Shown here piece after piece: positions 15,227 through 24,447 of a stretch of DNA of 40,120 nt. How positions within the stretch are numbered: position 1 is the stretch's first letter; each line of letters begins with the position of its first letter. A model generated the notes under the pieces. That model ran no database searches and was not told the DNA's origin. It worked only from the letters and a program-made list of their open reading frames with translations. A program made the translations under genes and the position numbers. This DNA comes from Clostridiales bacterium (GTDB taxonomy: Bacteria; Bacillota; Clostridia; Oscillospirales; Acutalibacteraceae). The stretch lies in the NCBI GenBank assembly GCA_021200555.1, contig JAJQGK010000052.1, positions 1 to 40,120 of the forward strand, given 5' to 3'.

Positions 15227-17422
15227 ATGAGTGAAGCTGCTGAAAAAACCGGCAGAGAACTGTATGAACAGCTGAGAGTAAAATTTGACGGCACGCTTTC
15301 TCCGGAAAATATTGCCGTTATAGATAAAGCGTTTAATCTTGCCAATGAGGCTCACGGAGATCAGAAAAGAAAATCGGGCGAGCCTTATATAATCCATCCC
15401 GTTGCCGTTGCGAGTATTCTTTTTGACGAGCTGGGAATGGATATGCCCTCTATTGCGGCGGCGCTTTTGCATGACGTGGTTGAGGATACCCATTATGAAA
15501 TAAACGAAATAAAAGATTTATTCGGCGATGAAATTGCACTGCTTGTGGACGGCGTTACAAAAATAAACCGTGTTCAGATTACAAGCAGGGAAGAGCAGCA
15601 GGCGGAAAATCTCCGTAAAATGCTTATCGCCATGTCTCGTGACATCAGAGTTATCATTATTAAGCTTGCGGACAGGGTTCATAATATCAGAACGCTGCAA
15701 TATGTACCCGAGGAAAAGCGGAGAATGACCGCTAAGGAAACTCTTGAAATTTATGCGCCAATTGCCCATAGATTGGGCATCAGAGCCTTTAAGGAGGAGT
15801 TGGAGGATAAATCCATCAGCTTCCTTGACCCTGTGGCTTACAAGGATATAGAGCAAAGATTGGAACAGCAGGAGCCTCAGAGAAAGGAGTTTCTCCATTC
15901 CGTCCAAAGCAGAATAAGCGAAAGAGTTCACGAGTCTGTCAAGGATGCAAAAATTGACGGCAGAATTAAAAGCGTACACGGGATTTACCGCAAAATGTAT
16001 ATAGGCGGCAAAAGCTTTGATGAAATTTACGATATTTACGCTGTCAGAATAATAGTTGATACCGTTGTGGACTGCTATAACTGCTTGGGTATAGTCCACG
16101 ATATGTTCCACTCTATACCGGGACGTTTTAAGGATTATATTTCAACGCCGAAACCCAATATGTATCAGTCGCTGCATACAACTCTTTTAGGGCGTGACGG
16201 CATTCCCTTTGAAGTACAGATAAGAACATGGGAAATGCACAAAAATGCGGAATACGGTATCGCCGCTCATTGGAAATACAAAATGGGCAGGCAGGACAGG
16301 GACGTTGACAACAGGCTTTTATGGATTCGTCAAATGCTTGAAAGCCAGCAGGAATCAGGCAACGCCGGCGATATCGTTCAGGACATAAAAAGCGATCTCG
16401 TCCCCGAAGAGGTTTATGTGCTTACGCCTAAGGGCACCGTTATATGCCTTCCCATGGGCGCAACCGTAATAGATTTTGCCTACGCCATACACTCCGCAGT
16501 CGGAAACAAAATGACGGGAGCTAAGGTTGACGGCAGAATAGTCCCCATCGATTATCAGGTAAAAACAGGGGAAATCGTTGAAATTCTCACATCCTCGCAG
16601 CCCGGCAAGGGACCGAGCCGAGATTGGCTGAAAATAGTCAAGACAAGCGCCGCAAGGGCAAAAATCAGATCTTGGTTCAAAAAGGAAAAGCGTGAGGAAA
16701 ATATATCCGAGGGCAAAAGCGAGTTTGAACGGGAGCTCAGAAAGAGCAATATCCGTCTTGACGATGAGCAAATGTCAAAGCTTCTTGAAACTCTCAGCGA
16801 AAAGCAGCGGCAAAATTCGGTTGACGATTTTTATGCGGCTATAGGCTACGGCGGTATAAGCGTTGCAAGGCTTATGCCCCAGATCAGGGATGAGTACAAT
16901 AAAATGCAGGCGTCATCCCAAAATAACGTTGCGGAAATCAAGCTTACAAAACCGAAAAGATCCAGCGGCGAGGGCATTATCGTAGAGGGGATTGACAACT
17001 GCCTTGTAAAGCTTTCCAAATGCTGCAGTCCCATACCCGGCGACGATGTTATAGGCTTTATCACAAGAGGACACGGCGTTTCCGTCCATAAGCGGGACTG
17101 TCCGAATGTTCCGGCGGATATCACCACCTGCGCAGAGCCGGAACGATGGATAAACGTCCGTTGGGAGGAAACCGAAAATAAGGGCTTTAACGCCACTCTT
17201 GCAATTTCCTGCATTGACAGAATGTCCCTTTTGGCTGATGTTTCCGTGGCTCTTGCGAATATGCACGTTATGATTCACAATGTCAATACAAGAGATCCCA
17301 AGGACGGAACGCTTCTCATTTATATGACCATAGCGGTAAATAACGCCGAACATTTAAAGGGAATTATTGCAAAGCTTATGAAAATCAACGGTATATTGAA
17401 AATCGACAGATCCGGTTCATAG
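15227..17422 (+). CDS. rel: Bifunctional (p)ppGpp synthetase/hydrolase Rel
   Basis: This enzyme makes and degrades the stringent alarmone (p)ppGpp. The 731 residues contain in order the HD hydrolase domain (LLHDVVED with H82-D83), the synthetase domain (YDIYAVRI, GRFKDYIS, NMYQSLHTT, VQIRT), the TGS domain (PKGTVICLP, around 395-460) and a C-terminal zinc-finger/ACT regulatory region (CCSPIPGD, then LADVSVALA). The RFKD form of the synthetase loop and the intact HD residues mark the bifunctional Rel type, not RelA. GGAGGA precedes the ATG. It lies between recJ and dtd, the standard Firmicutes arrangement. Confidence 0.97.
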   Translation: MSEAAEKTGRELYEQLRVKFDGTLSPENIAVIDKAFNLANEAHGDQKRKSGEPYIIHPVAVASILFDELGMDMPSIAAALLHDVVEDTHYEINEIKDLFGDEIALLVDGVTKINRVQITSREEQQAENLRKMLIAMSRDIRVIIIKLADRVHNIRTLQYVPEEKRRMTAKETLEIYAPIAHRLGIRAFKEELEDKSISFLDPVAYKDIEQRLEQQEPQRKEFLHSVQSRISERVHESVKDAKIDGRIKSVHGIYRKMYIGGKSFDEIYDIYAVRIIVDTVVDCYNCLGIVHDMFHSIPGRFKDYISTPKPNMYQSLHTTLLGRDGIPFEVQIRTWEMHKNAEYGIAAHWKYKMGRQDRDVDNRLLWIRQMLESQQESGNAGDIVQDIKSDLVPEEVYVLTPKGTVICLPMGATVIDFAYAIHSAVGNKMTGAKVDGRIVPIDYQVKTGEIVEILTSSQPGKGPSRDWLKIVKTSAARAKIRSWFKKEKREENISEGKSEFERELRKSNIRLDDEQMSKLLETLSEKQRQNSVDDFYAAIGYGGISVARLMPQIRDEYNKMQASSQNNVAEIKLTKPKRSSGEGIIVEGIDNCLVKLSKCCSPIPGDDVIGFITRGHGVSVHKRDCPNVPADITTCAEPERWINVRWEETENKGFNATLAISCIDRMSLLADVSVALANMHVMIHNVNTRDPKDGTLLIYMTIAVNNAEHLKGIIAKLMKINGILKIDRSGS

Positions 17423-17483
17423 GTACAAATACAACCTGAAACATTCAATTATTTTTTGATTATTCGGCGAAAGGAGCGAACTT

Positions 17484-17948
17484 ATGCGTGCCGTAATTCA
17501 GAGAGTTACATCGTCAAGCGTCAGGGTGGACGGCGAAACGGTGGGAAGCATAGGACAGGGGTATCTTGTGCTTTTAGGCGTAGTGGACGGCGATACAAAG
17601 GCCGAAGCCGAGCTTATGGCAAACAAAACCTCCGCCTTGAGAATTTTTCGGGATGAAAATGACAAAATGAATAAATCCGTCCTTGATATAGACGGCGAAA
17701 TTCTCGTGGTGTCTCAGTTTACTCTTTGCGCCGATGTAAAAAAAGGCAATCGCCCGTCTTTTTCTGCTTCTGCGCCTCCCAATATGGCAAACGAGCTTTA
17801 CGAATATTATATGAAATGCCTTGTAAATAACGGAGTCCGGCGTGTAGAGCACGGTTCCTTCGGTGCTCATATGGATGTTTCAATCGAAAACGACGGTCCG
17901 GTTACAATTTTATTCGATACCGATATATGGAAACACGGCAATAAATAG
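17484..17948 (+). CDS. dtd: D-aminoacyl-tRNA deacylase
   Basis: Dtd hydrolyses D-amino acids, and glycine mischarged on tRNA-Ala, from tRNAs in the cytoplasm. The 154 residues begin MRAVIQRVTSSSVRVDGE, as in the family, and carry the SQFTL motif and the C-terminal NDGPVT motif that together form the chiral-proofreading site. A strong AAGGAG lies upstream. It follows rel by 61 bp and precedes an MBL hydrolase by 11 bp, the usual rel-dtd-MBL cluster. Confidence 0.97.
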   Translation: MRAVIQRVTSSSVRVDGETVGSIGQGYLVLLGVVDGDTKAEAELMANKTSALRIFRDENDKMNKSVLDIDGEILVVSQFTLCADVKKGNRPSFSASAPPNMANELYEYYMKCLVNNGVRRVEHGSFGAHMDVSIENDGPVTILFDTDIWKHGNK

Positions 17949-17959
17949 GAAGGTGTATT

Positions 17960-18601
17960 ATGCAAATCAGAAAAATCCCTTTAGGCGCAATACGGGCGAA
18001 CACATATATAATATCCGACGAGGTCAGCGGAGACGGCGCAGTGATTGACGTTGGAGAATGTAACGATTGGCTTTTGTCCATGCTTAATGACGGAAGCATA
18101 AAAAACCTTAGGTATATACTTTTGACCCACGGCCATTATGACCACATTGACGGTGCGGCGGATCTGAAAAAATATTTTCCGTCCGCATTGGTTTGCATAC
18201 ATAAAGCGGATGAAAGATGCCTTTCGGACGATTTGCTCAGCCTTGCAAGGGGCTTCGGTTTGCCTTCGCAGAAAAAAGTCAAGGCTGATAAGCTTCTTAG
18301 TGACGGTGATATTCTTCCTTTCGGAAGTACGGAATTTACGGTTATTCACACTCCGGGACATACCAAAGGCGGCGTAACGTATCAAATAGAAGATTGTCTT
18401 TTTACAGGCGATACTCTTTTCAGAAGGTCTGTGGGCAGAACGGATTTCCCCGGCGGAGATTTTTTTGAAATTGAAAGATCCGTAAACCGGCTGTTTGACT
18501 TAGACGGCAATTTTAAGGTGTATCCGGGGCACGACAAATCCACAACCCTTGATGAGGAGCGTCGGGAAAATATGTATGTCAGATGGAAAAATCCTCGCTG
18601 A
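17960..18601 (+). CDS. MBL-fold metal hydrolase (glyoxalase II-like)
   Basis: The metallo-beta-lactamase signature THGHYDHIDG supplies the HxHxDH zinc ligands. Later ligands appear in HTPGHTKGG, the FTGDTLF Asp motif and the C-terminal YPGHD. At 213 residues it is a compact family member without the extra C-terminal helical domain of true glyoxalase II, matching the YqgX/YcbL-type hydrolases that often follow dtd in Firmicutes. The natural substrate is uncertain (S-lactoyl thiols are likely). AGGAAGGTG precedes the ATG. A MITE-like repeat begins 4 bp after the stop. Confidence 0.92.
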   Translation: MQIRKIPLGAIRANTYIISDEVSGDGAVIDVGECNDWLLSMLNDGSIKNLRYILLTHGHYDHIDGAADLKKYFPSALVCIHKADERCLSDDLLSLARGFGLPSQKKVKADKLLSDGDILPFGSTEFTVIHTPGHTKGGVTYQIEDCLFTGDTLFRRSVGRTDFPGGDFFEIERSVNRLFDLDGNFKVYPGHDKSTTLDEERRENMYVRWKNPR

Positions 18602-18605
18602 CAGC

Positions 18606-18782
18606 TTAGTAAGCACTGATTAAATCGAGTGCGACGGATGTTTAGAGGATTTTTTGCAAGACAAGGAACAAAGCGCAAGGAATACTGTCGTATTGTGAGC
18701 ATTTGTGACGATGTATTGCGGAAAATGATCAAACAGACGGTGTGCTCAGCTGTTAGGCGTGATTTAATCAATGGTTACTATA
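18606..18782 (+). mobile_element. MITE-like element, copy A (about 177 bp)
   Basis: The left end TTAGTAAGCACTGATTAAAT and the right end ATTTAATCAATGGTTACTAT are near-perfect terminal inverted repeats. The interior is nearly identical to copy B at 36055 and, in reverse, to copy E at the right window edge. No coding capacity for a transposase is present, so it must be mobilised in trans if still mobile. It fills the gap between the MBL hydrolase and hemZ. Confidence 0.88.
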
Positions 18783-18804
18783 ATTAAATCGGAGATTTTA
18801 TTAA

Positions 18805-20268
18805 ATGATACTGTCCCTTATTAACCATTCTTTTCGTTATGAAATTGAAAATGTGCTGAGAATTTTTTTTCCTCTTGAGAAAATCACGGTAATCGATGAT
18901 CTTCCCGATACAAACGAAAATTACGTTGTGACAATTTTCCGTGAAAAGGACAATCCCGACGGAAATGATACGGCTGTTTGCTCAGCTTCGATTGGCGGAA
19001 AAAACGGGAGCGTAAGCAAAAGTGTGAGCTGCGAAGAAAAAAATCAACGGGAACTGCTTATCGCTCAGTGCTTGTACGAGCTTTTGGTGAAAATAACGGA
19101 TTATACTCCTTCGTGGGGAATTTTAACGGGAGTCCGCCCCTCCAAGCTTATGAGAAGCCGTATCGAAAAAAACGGCGAAGAGGCGGCGTATAACCATTTT
19201 AAAGAAAATCTGTATGTGTCCGATGAGAAAATCAAATTGGCAGCGTCCGTGGCAAAGGCGGAGAACAAAATAATATCACTGTCTCAGGATAATTCCTACT
19301 CCCTTTATATTTCAATTCCCTTTTGTCCCACAAGATGCAGCTATTGTTCCTTTGTCTCTCATTCCATAACTCAGGCTAAAAAGCTTATACCCGACTATGT
19401 TCGGCTCCTTTGCGTTGAAATATCCGAATTTTCAAAAATAGCCCGTGACTTGGGGCTTAAGCTTGAAACCGTATATTTCGGCGGCGGCACTCCCACATCT
19501 CTTGATGATGAAAGCCTTAAAGCCGTTACCGATGCGGTGGGAAAGTGCTTCGATATTAAAAATATCCGAGAGTATACCATTGAAGCGGGACGGCCGGATA
19601 CGCTTACGGACGAAAAGCTTGAAATAATGAAAAATGCGGGCGTAACGAGAATAAGCATAAATCCCCAAAGCTTTAATGACAGCGTGCTTAAAAACATCGG
19701 CAGGAACCACTCCTCCGAAGATACTTTAAAGACCTTTGACACGGCAAGAAAGCACGGCTTTGACAATATAAATATGGATTTAATCGCAGGACTTCCCGGA
19801 GATACATATGACGGCTTTTGTGACAGCGTCAGCAAAGCAGCCGAGCTGTCTCCCGAAAATATAACCGTCCATACCCTTGCCCTGAAACGGGCGTCGAGAA
19901 TTGTTACGGACAAAAATCAAAATTCAGTTTCGCTTGAGACGGCAAAAATGCTCTCCTTTGCCTCCGAAAAGCTGTACTCCGAAAAGTATTCCCCTTATTA
20001 TATGTACCGTCAAAGTAAATCCGTGGGCAACCTTGAAAATGTGGGCTGGACAAAAAAAGATATGGAATGTCTGTATAATATTTACATGATGGAGGAAGTC
20101 CATACCGTTTTCGCAGCGGGAGGCGGAGCGGTAACGAAATTGAAGGCTCCCCATGAAAACAGAATTGAACGAATATTTAACTTTAAATATCCATATGAAT
20201 ATATAAGCAGATATGACGAGCTTACAAAAAGAAAAAAACACATTTATGAGTTCTACAGCGAACTTTAA
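18805..20268 (+). CDS. hemZ: Coproporphyrinogen III oxidase-like radical SAM protein HemZ
   Basis: This is a radical SAM enzyme of the oxygen-independent coproporphyrinogen oxidase family. The iron-sulfur motif CPTRCSYC (C-x3-C-x2-C) lies near residue 175, followed by the family's YFGGGTPT SAM-binding motif, SINPQS and DLIAGLPGDT. The 487-residue length, with an N-terminal extension containing GILTGVRPSKL, is diagnostic of the clostridial/Bacillus HemZ group and not of HemN or HemW. The substrate in anaerobes without a complete haem pathway is unclear. A MITE copy ends 22 bp before the start, so its promoter may lie in or upstream of the element. Confidence 0.9.
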   Translation: MILSLINHSFRYEIENVLRIFFPLEKITVIDDLPDTNENYVVTIFREKDNPDGNDTAVCSASIGGKNGSVSKSVSCEEKNQRELLIAQCLYELLVKITDYTPSWGILTGVRPSKLMRSRIEKNGEEAAYNHFKENLYVSDEKIKLAASVAKAENKIISLSQDNSYSLYISIPFCPTRCSYCSFVSHSITQAKKLIPDYVRLLCVEISEFSKIARDLGLKLETVYFGGGTPTSLDDESLKAVTDAVGKCFDIKNIREYTIEAGRPDTLTDEKLEIMKNAGVTRISINPQSFNDSVLKNIGRNHSSEDTLKTFDTARKHGFDNINMDLIAGLPGDTYDGFCDSVSKAAELSPENITVHTLALKRASRIVTDKNQNSVSLETAKMLSFASEKLYSEKYSPYYMYRQSKSVGNLENVGWTKKDMECLYNIYMMEEVHTVFAAGGGAVTKLKAPHENRIERIFNFKYPYEYISRYDELTKRKKHIYEFYSEL

Positions 20269-20295
20269 AAATTCCCGAAAGGATCGGCAAAATTA

Positions 20296-22068
20296 ATGGG
20301 CGGAAGAAAAAAACAATCTCTGCTTAACGGGGCGCTTGTGCTTGTAATAGCTACTTCATTTGTTGAAATAGTCGGCCTGCTCTACAAAATCCCCCTTACA
20401 AACCTTATAGGTACGGTGGGAAGAGGATATACAGGCACTGCGTACAATATTTACATTCCCATATATAACATCTCCATGGCAGGGCTTCCCGTCGCCATAT
20501 CAAAGCTTGTTTCGCAAAGCGTGGCGGAGGGACATTTTAACGATGTAAAAAAAATATTCAAGGTTGCGTTCAGACTGTTTTTCGCAACGGGAGTTATAGG
20601 CACAATCATATTGCTCGTTTTGGCGTACCCTTATGCCAAATCCATCGATTCAATGGAGTCGCTGCCTTCTATCATTATGATAGCTCCGGCTGTGTTCGTA
20701 TGCTGCGTTATGGCTACATACAGGGGATATTATTCGGGACTGAGGAACCAAACTCCCTCCGCAATATCTCAAATGTGCGAGGTCGTGGGCAAGCTTGTTT
20801 TCGGCTTGGGGCTTGCTTACGCAGTTCAGAAATACGGTCTGCAATGCTATGAACAGGGGCTTGCCGTGTTCGGTGTCCAATGCGAAACCCGTCAGGACGC
20901 CGTAATGGCTCTTGCTCCCTATGCGGCGGCAGCTTCGATTTTCGGCGTTACCATGGGTGCAGTTTGCTCCCTTGTATTTCTTATGCTCAGAAATAAAATA
21001 GTGGGGGATAAAATAACTCAAGAGGAACTCCAAAGCTCTCCTCCCGCAGCGTCCGGCAAAAAAATCGCAAAAACGCTCATTACCATCGCCGTCCCCGTAG
21101 TTGTCAGCACTCTTGTAATGAACATAACAAATCTCATTGATTCATGGTCTATTCAGTACAGGCTTCAAGCTGCCATTGACGGAAATTTGTCCGTGATAGA
21201 AAATATGTATTCCGAAGCTCTGTCATTGGCGGGAGAAATGACAAGCACTCAGCTCAAATCCTATATTTACGGCGCATATGAAATTGCCCTTGACTTCAGA
21301 AACCTTATTCCCACAATCACCACAACACTGGGATTAAGCGCAATTCCCGTGCTGTCTGAGGCGTGGACGCTTAAAAATAAGCTTATGATAAGATCGTCCA
21401 TCGAATCGGTAATCCGTGTCGCCATGCTGATAGCTTTGCCCTCCGGAATAGGTATAGCGATACTTTCAAGGCAAATTCTCAACCTCGTTTACGGAGCGTC
21501 AAGCAGCGCATCCATTTCGGCAACGGTTATGACTCTTTACGGCTGCTTCACTTTCATTATGGCGGCGGCTCAGCCTCTGATAAATATGCTTCAGGGCATA
21601 GGCAGAGCCGATATCCCCATGAAGTCCGTTTCTATTGCTGCGGTTGTGAAGGTGGCGGTAAATTTCATATTGGTGGGCATCCCGGGAATTAACATTTACG
21701 GCGCAATAATCGGCACATTCTGTTTTTACGCTATAACCGTCAGCATAAACCTTACATCCCTTATAAGAGTGACCGGAGTTAAGCTGAATTTTAAGTCCGT
21801 ATTCTTTAAACCTCTGTTCTGTTCGGTTCTTTGCGGAGTGGCGGCTTGGGCGTTCACGGGACTTTTGAGCAACATATTACCCGATTTTACTATTAACTCA
21901 AGAATAACAACCGAAACCGTCTCAGCCGTTATCGGCATTGTTATTGCAGTGATCGTATATGCGTTGGCGCTGCTTTTTACCCGTTCTATAGCGGCGGATG
22001 ATGTAAAAATGTTGCCAAAAGGAGAAAAAATTTGCAAAATACTTGAAAAACATGGATTTATCGGTTAA
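20296..22068 (+). CDS. SpoVB/MurJ-like lipid flippase of the MOP superfamily (YabM type)
   Basis: This 590-residue integral membrane protein has about 14 hydrophobic segments and opens with SLLNGALVLVIATSFVEIVGLLYKIPL, the SpoVB/MurJ pattern (polysaccharide-lipid flippases). It keeps the helix-1 region, the LPVAISKLVSQ segment of helix 2-3 and the GIGRADIPMK loop. Such proteins flip lipid-linked cell wall precursors; SpoVB acts in spore cortex formation. Its position directly before mazG-hup-rqcP-yabP-yabQ-divIC matches Bacillus YabM, so a sporulation or envelope role is plausible. MurJ and SpoVB cannot be separated from sequence alone. Confidence 0.88.
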   Translation: MGGRKKQSLLNGALVLVIATSFVEIVGLLYKIPLTNLIGTVGRGYTGTAYNIYIPIYNISMAGLPVAISKLVSQSVAEGHFNDVKKIFKVAFRLFFATGVIGTIILLVLAYPYAKSIDSMESLPSIIMIAPAVFVCCVMATYRGYYSGLRNQTPSAISQMCEVVGKLVFGLGLAYAVQKYGLQCYEQGLAVFGVQCETRQDAVMALAPYAAAASIFGVTMGAVCSLVFLMLRNKIVGDKITQEELQSSPPAASGKKIAKTLITIAVPVVVSTLVMNITNLIDSWSIQYRLQAAIDGNLSVIENMYSEALSLAGEMTSTQLKSYIYGAYEIALDFRNLIPTITTTLGLSAIPVLSEAWTLKNKLMIRSSIESVIRVAMLIALPSGIGIAILSRQILNLVYGASSSASISATVMTLYGCFTFIMAAAQPLINMLQGIGRADIPMKSVSIAAVVKVAVNFILVGIPGINIYGAIIGTFCFYAITVSINLTSLIRVTGVKLNFKSVFFKPLFCSVLCGVAAWAFTGLLSNILPDFTINSRITTETVSAVIGIVIAVIVYALALLFTRSIAADDVKMLPKGEKICKILEKHGFIG

Positions 22069-22240
22069 TATATATAAAGTAACTATTGATAAAATCAAGC
22101 ATGGCTGCCGAGCGTACCGCAAATACGGCAGACGGCCGTCTACGCTTTGTCTGTTTGGCGTCTTTTGTCGATAATTACAGTACGGAATTTAAATAAACAA
22201 AATTTACCGGATTGCGAAAAATCGGATAGGAAGAATAAAA

Positions 22241-22981
22241 ATGTCTGTTGACTATTGTTTTAAAGATAAGTATAATATAAATGATTTGCTTGAGATAATG
22301 AAAATACTCAGAGCCCCCGGCGGCTGCCCTTGGGATGCGGAGCAGGATCATCAATCAATAAAAAAAAGCTTCATCGAGGAGACTTATGAGGTTATCGAGG
22401 CCATAAATAAGGACGATAAGGACTTGCTTTGCGAGGAGCTGGGCGACGTTCTCCTTCAGGTGGTCTTCCATGCGGAAATCGAAAACGAAAAGGGTGTTTT
22501 TGATTTTGATGATGTTTGCGACGGAATTTGCAAAAAGCTTATTGTCAGACATCCTCATGTTTTCGGAAATGTCGTTGTCGGTTCGTCTGATGAGGTTCTC
22601 TCCAATTGGGACGACATCAAGCGGAAAACAAAAAATCAAAAAACCTCGGCTCAGGCAATGTCGGCTGTTCCCAGAGAGCTGCCCGCTTTGATGAGATGCC
22701 AAAAAATTCAGTCCAAGGCAGTTAAAAACGGCGTAGATGTGGGCGATGACGCTTCACTTTCGGCGTATATTTCGGACAAGGCTGCCGCAGCTGAGGCCTG
22801 TTTGGATGAAAAATCCATCGGAGAGCTTCTTTTTGCTGCTGTCGCCGCCGCCCGTAAAAAAGGCATAGACGCCGAAGAGGCTTTAACGAAAATTACCGAT
22901 AAATTCGCAGATGATTTTGCGGCTCTGGAGTCTTCTTCTTTAAATGCGGAAGAGGGACGGCAGTCGGAGCTTTATAAGTGA
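22241..22981 (+). CDS. mazG: Nucleoside triphosphate pyrophosphohydrolase MazG
   Basis: MazG hydrolyses canonical and aberrant NTPs to NMPs and pyrophosphate, cleaning the nucleotide pool and lowering alarmone levels. The signature APGGCPWDAEQDHQSI is followed by the metal-binding EETYE and EELGDVLLQVVFH motifs, and by the RHPHVFG motif. The 246 residues correspond to the catalytic MazG portion of Bacillus YabN without its N-terminal methylase-like domain; the second MazG copy in the C-terminus is degenerate. It is followed by hup after 76 bp. Confidence 0.95.
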   Translation: MSVDYCFKDKYNINDLLEIMKILRAPGGCPWDAEQDHQSIKKSFIEETYEVIEAINKDDKDLLCEELGDVLLQVVFHAEIENEKGVFDFDDVCDGICKKLIVRHPHVFGNVVVGSSDEVLSNWDDIKRKTKNQKTSAQAMSAVPRELPALMRCQKIQSKAVKNGVDVGDDASLSAYISDKAAAAEACLDEKSIGELLFAAVAAARKKGIDAEEALTKITDKFADDFAALESSSLNAEEGRQSELYK

Positions 22982-23057
22982 GAGAATATATTAATTAAGC
23001 GCCAAATAGAATTTTAATAAATTTGGAAGATTAAAGCAAAAGGAGGAAAAATCAAGC

Positions 23058-23333
23058 ATGAATAAAAGTGAACTTGTAGCAGCGGTAGCTGAAAAAAGCC
23101 AGCTTTCCAAGAAGGATGCAGAGGCAGCTGTAAACGCAGTTGTTGCGGCTGTGACGGAAACTCTTGCAAAGGGTGAAAGCGTTCAGCTTATAGGGTTCGG
23201 TACATTTGAAGTGCGCGATCGTGCGGAGAGACAGTGCCGTAACCTGAGAACAGGCGAAACAATGACTGTTGCAGCAACAAAGGTTCCTGCTTTTAAGGCC
23301 GGAAGCGCTCTTAAAAATGCAGTAGCAAAGTAA
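23058..23333 (+). CDS. hup: DNA-binding protein HU
   Basis: HU is a nucleoid protein that bends DNA as a dimer. The 91 residues start [20 protein letters not shown], contain the [13 protein letters not shown] arm base and end with [14 protein letters not shown], all family hallmarks. The arm reads [12 protein letters not shown], with Cys-Arg where most homologues have GRNP, an unusual substitution at the tip that contacts DNA. AAGGAGG lies upstream. A hairpin terminator follows. Its position between mazG and rqcP is common in clostridia. Confidence 0.97.
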   Translation: MNKSELVAAVAEKSQLSKKDAEAAVNAVVAAVTETLAKGESVQLIGFGTFEVRDRAERQCRNLRTGETMTVAATKVPAFKAGSALKNAVAK

Positions 23334-23357
23334 TTGCGAAACCTAACGGTTTTGTAT

Positions 23358-23396
23358 ACAGCGAGAGGGACAGATATGTTCTTTTCGCTGTTTTAT
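23358..23396 (+). terminator. Intrinsic terminator after hup
   Basis: ACAGCGA (23358-23364) pairs with TCGCTGT (23385-23391), followed by TTTATT. It probably trims the abundant hup transcript, with leakage or a separate promoter feeding rqcP. Confidence 0.65.
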
Positions 23397-23448
23397 TCAA
23401 TGTTAATTTAAGAATTTTTTCATATTCTATCGAAGGAGGATATATATT

Positions 23449-23688
23449 GTGAGATTGGATAAATTTCTTAAGGTTTCCCGTCTTATAAAACGCCGTACCG
23501 TTGCAAATGAACTTTGTGACGCAAAACATATAGATGTAAACGGCAAAGCGGCCAGAGCTTCCTATGAAGTAAAGGTCGGAGATATTATTGAGATACGGAT
23601 GGGCGGCAATATCATAAAGGCGCAGGTTGAAAGTATTTCAGAGCACGCTACAAAGGAAGATGCGTCTTCCATGTATAAGCTGTGTTAA
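23449..23688 (+). CDS. rqcP: S4-domain RNA-binding protein RqcP (YabO/Hsp15 family)
   Basis: RqcP binds tRNA on stalled 50S subunits and helps RqcH add alanine tails in ribosome quality control. The 79 residues are one S4 domain: MRLDKFLKVSRLIKRRTVANELCD, then VNGKAARASYEVKVGDIIEI. The start is GTG at 23449 with a strong AAGGAGGA 8 bases upstream. In Bacillus the same gene (yabO) directly precedes yabP; here two extra genes intervene. Confidence 0.95.
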   Translation: MRLDKFLKVSRLIKRRTVANELCDAKHIDVNGKAARASYEVKVGDIIEIRMGGNIIKAQVESISEHATKEDASSMYKLC

Positions 23689-23706
23689 TGCAAACGGAGG
23701 CAGATT

Positions 23707-24438
23707 ATGGGTATCAGCATTATATCGATAGGGGACGAGCATTCAGCAAGCCCTTGCCGATACTTAACTAAAATAGCTAAATGCGATGGAGTTGAAATCA
23801 CTGCCGGCAGTCTTTTATTAGCCAATGGTACGATTAAAAGGCATTATGAGTCTTTAATCAATGATGTTTCATTTTACAGGTTTGACTATTACAAAAAAGG
23901 AAGCTCAAGATGCGACTCGGAATTGAATTATTCATTGGCTAAAGCTTTGACATGGGAGGATTGGAATTACATAACCATTCAGCAGGCGGGTGATGAAACG
24001 GCGGATGCCGGTTCTTTTTCCCCTTACCTTAAAGAATTTAAGGTGATGCTCAAGGAAATGTGTCCGGACTCAATTTTAGCGCTTAATGAAACATGGGATT
24101 TCCGCAGCGACGGCCAAAATCAGAAGACGATTGACGAAATGAGCAGGAACGCTTATGTAACTGCCGCAAAAGAAGCGGAAATAGATATTGTTCTTCCTGT
24201 GGGCGACGCTTTCAGAATTGCAAGAGATACATCCATAAACAGTTACCTGTCAGAAGAGGGCTGTTACGGCAGCAGGATGGAGGAGTTTTTGGCAGGAGCT
24301 GTTTGGTATGAGCTTCTTACCGGCAATGACATAACCAAAAATAAGTACAGACTGCCTTTTGTAGAGGGCGAATATGTGCAGGTGTTAAAGGAAATCGCCC
24401 ATTCTGTGGCGCAGGATTGCAATCTGCGTAGACAATAG
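23707..24438 (+). CDS. DUF4886 SGNH-like protein with degenerate active site
   Basis: The 243 residues follow the DUF4886 pattern of SGNH/GDSL hydrolases: the GxxxS opening followed by RYLTKIA, the ANGTIKRHYE region, WNYITIQQAG and LNETWDF. The usual nucleophile position (GNS in the opening IGNSFS) reads GDEHS, so Glu replaces Ser. The C-terminal D-x-x-H dyad (DGFH in homologues as I recall them) reads EGCYG. All three catalytic positions therefore seem lost. There is no signal peptide, so the protein is cytoplasmic. GGAGG precedes the ATG. It sits 18 bp after rqcP and 9 bp before htrA, inside the conserved yab cluster. It is probably a pseudoenzyme or binding protein. Confidence 0.75.
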   Translation: MGISIISIGDEHSASPCRYLTKIAKCDGVEITAGSLLLANGTIKRHYESLINDVSFYRFDYYKKGSSRCDSELNYSLAKALTWEDWNYITIQQAGDETADAGSFSPYLKEFKVMLKEMCPDSILALNETWDFRSDGQNQKTIDEMSRNAYVTAAKEAEIDIVLPVGDAFRIARDTSINSYLSEEGCYGSRMEEFLAGAVWYELLTGNDITKNKYRLPFVEGEYVQVLKEIAHSVAQDCNLRRQ

Positions 24439-24447
24439 GGGAATTGT

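Noticed and set aside
22069-22240. Possible RNA gene or degenerate MITE between the flippase gene and mazG
   Set aside because: A GACGGCCGTC palindrome and a faint resemblance to the element's end (GTAACTATTGAT) are present, but there is no full match or clear structure.
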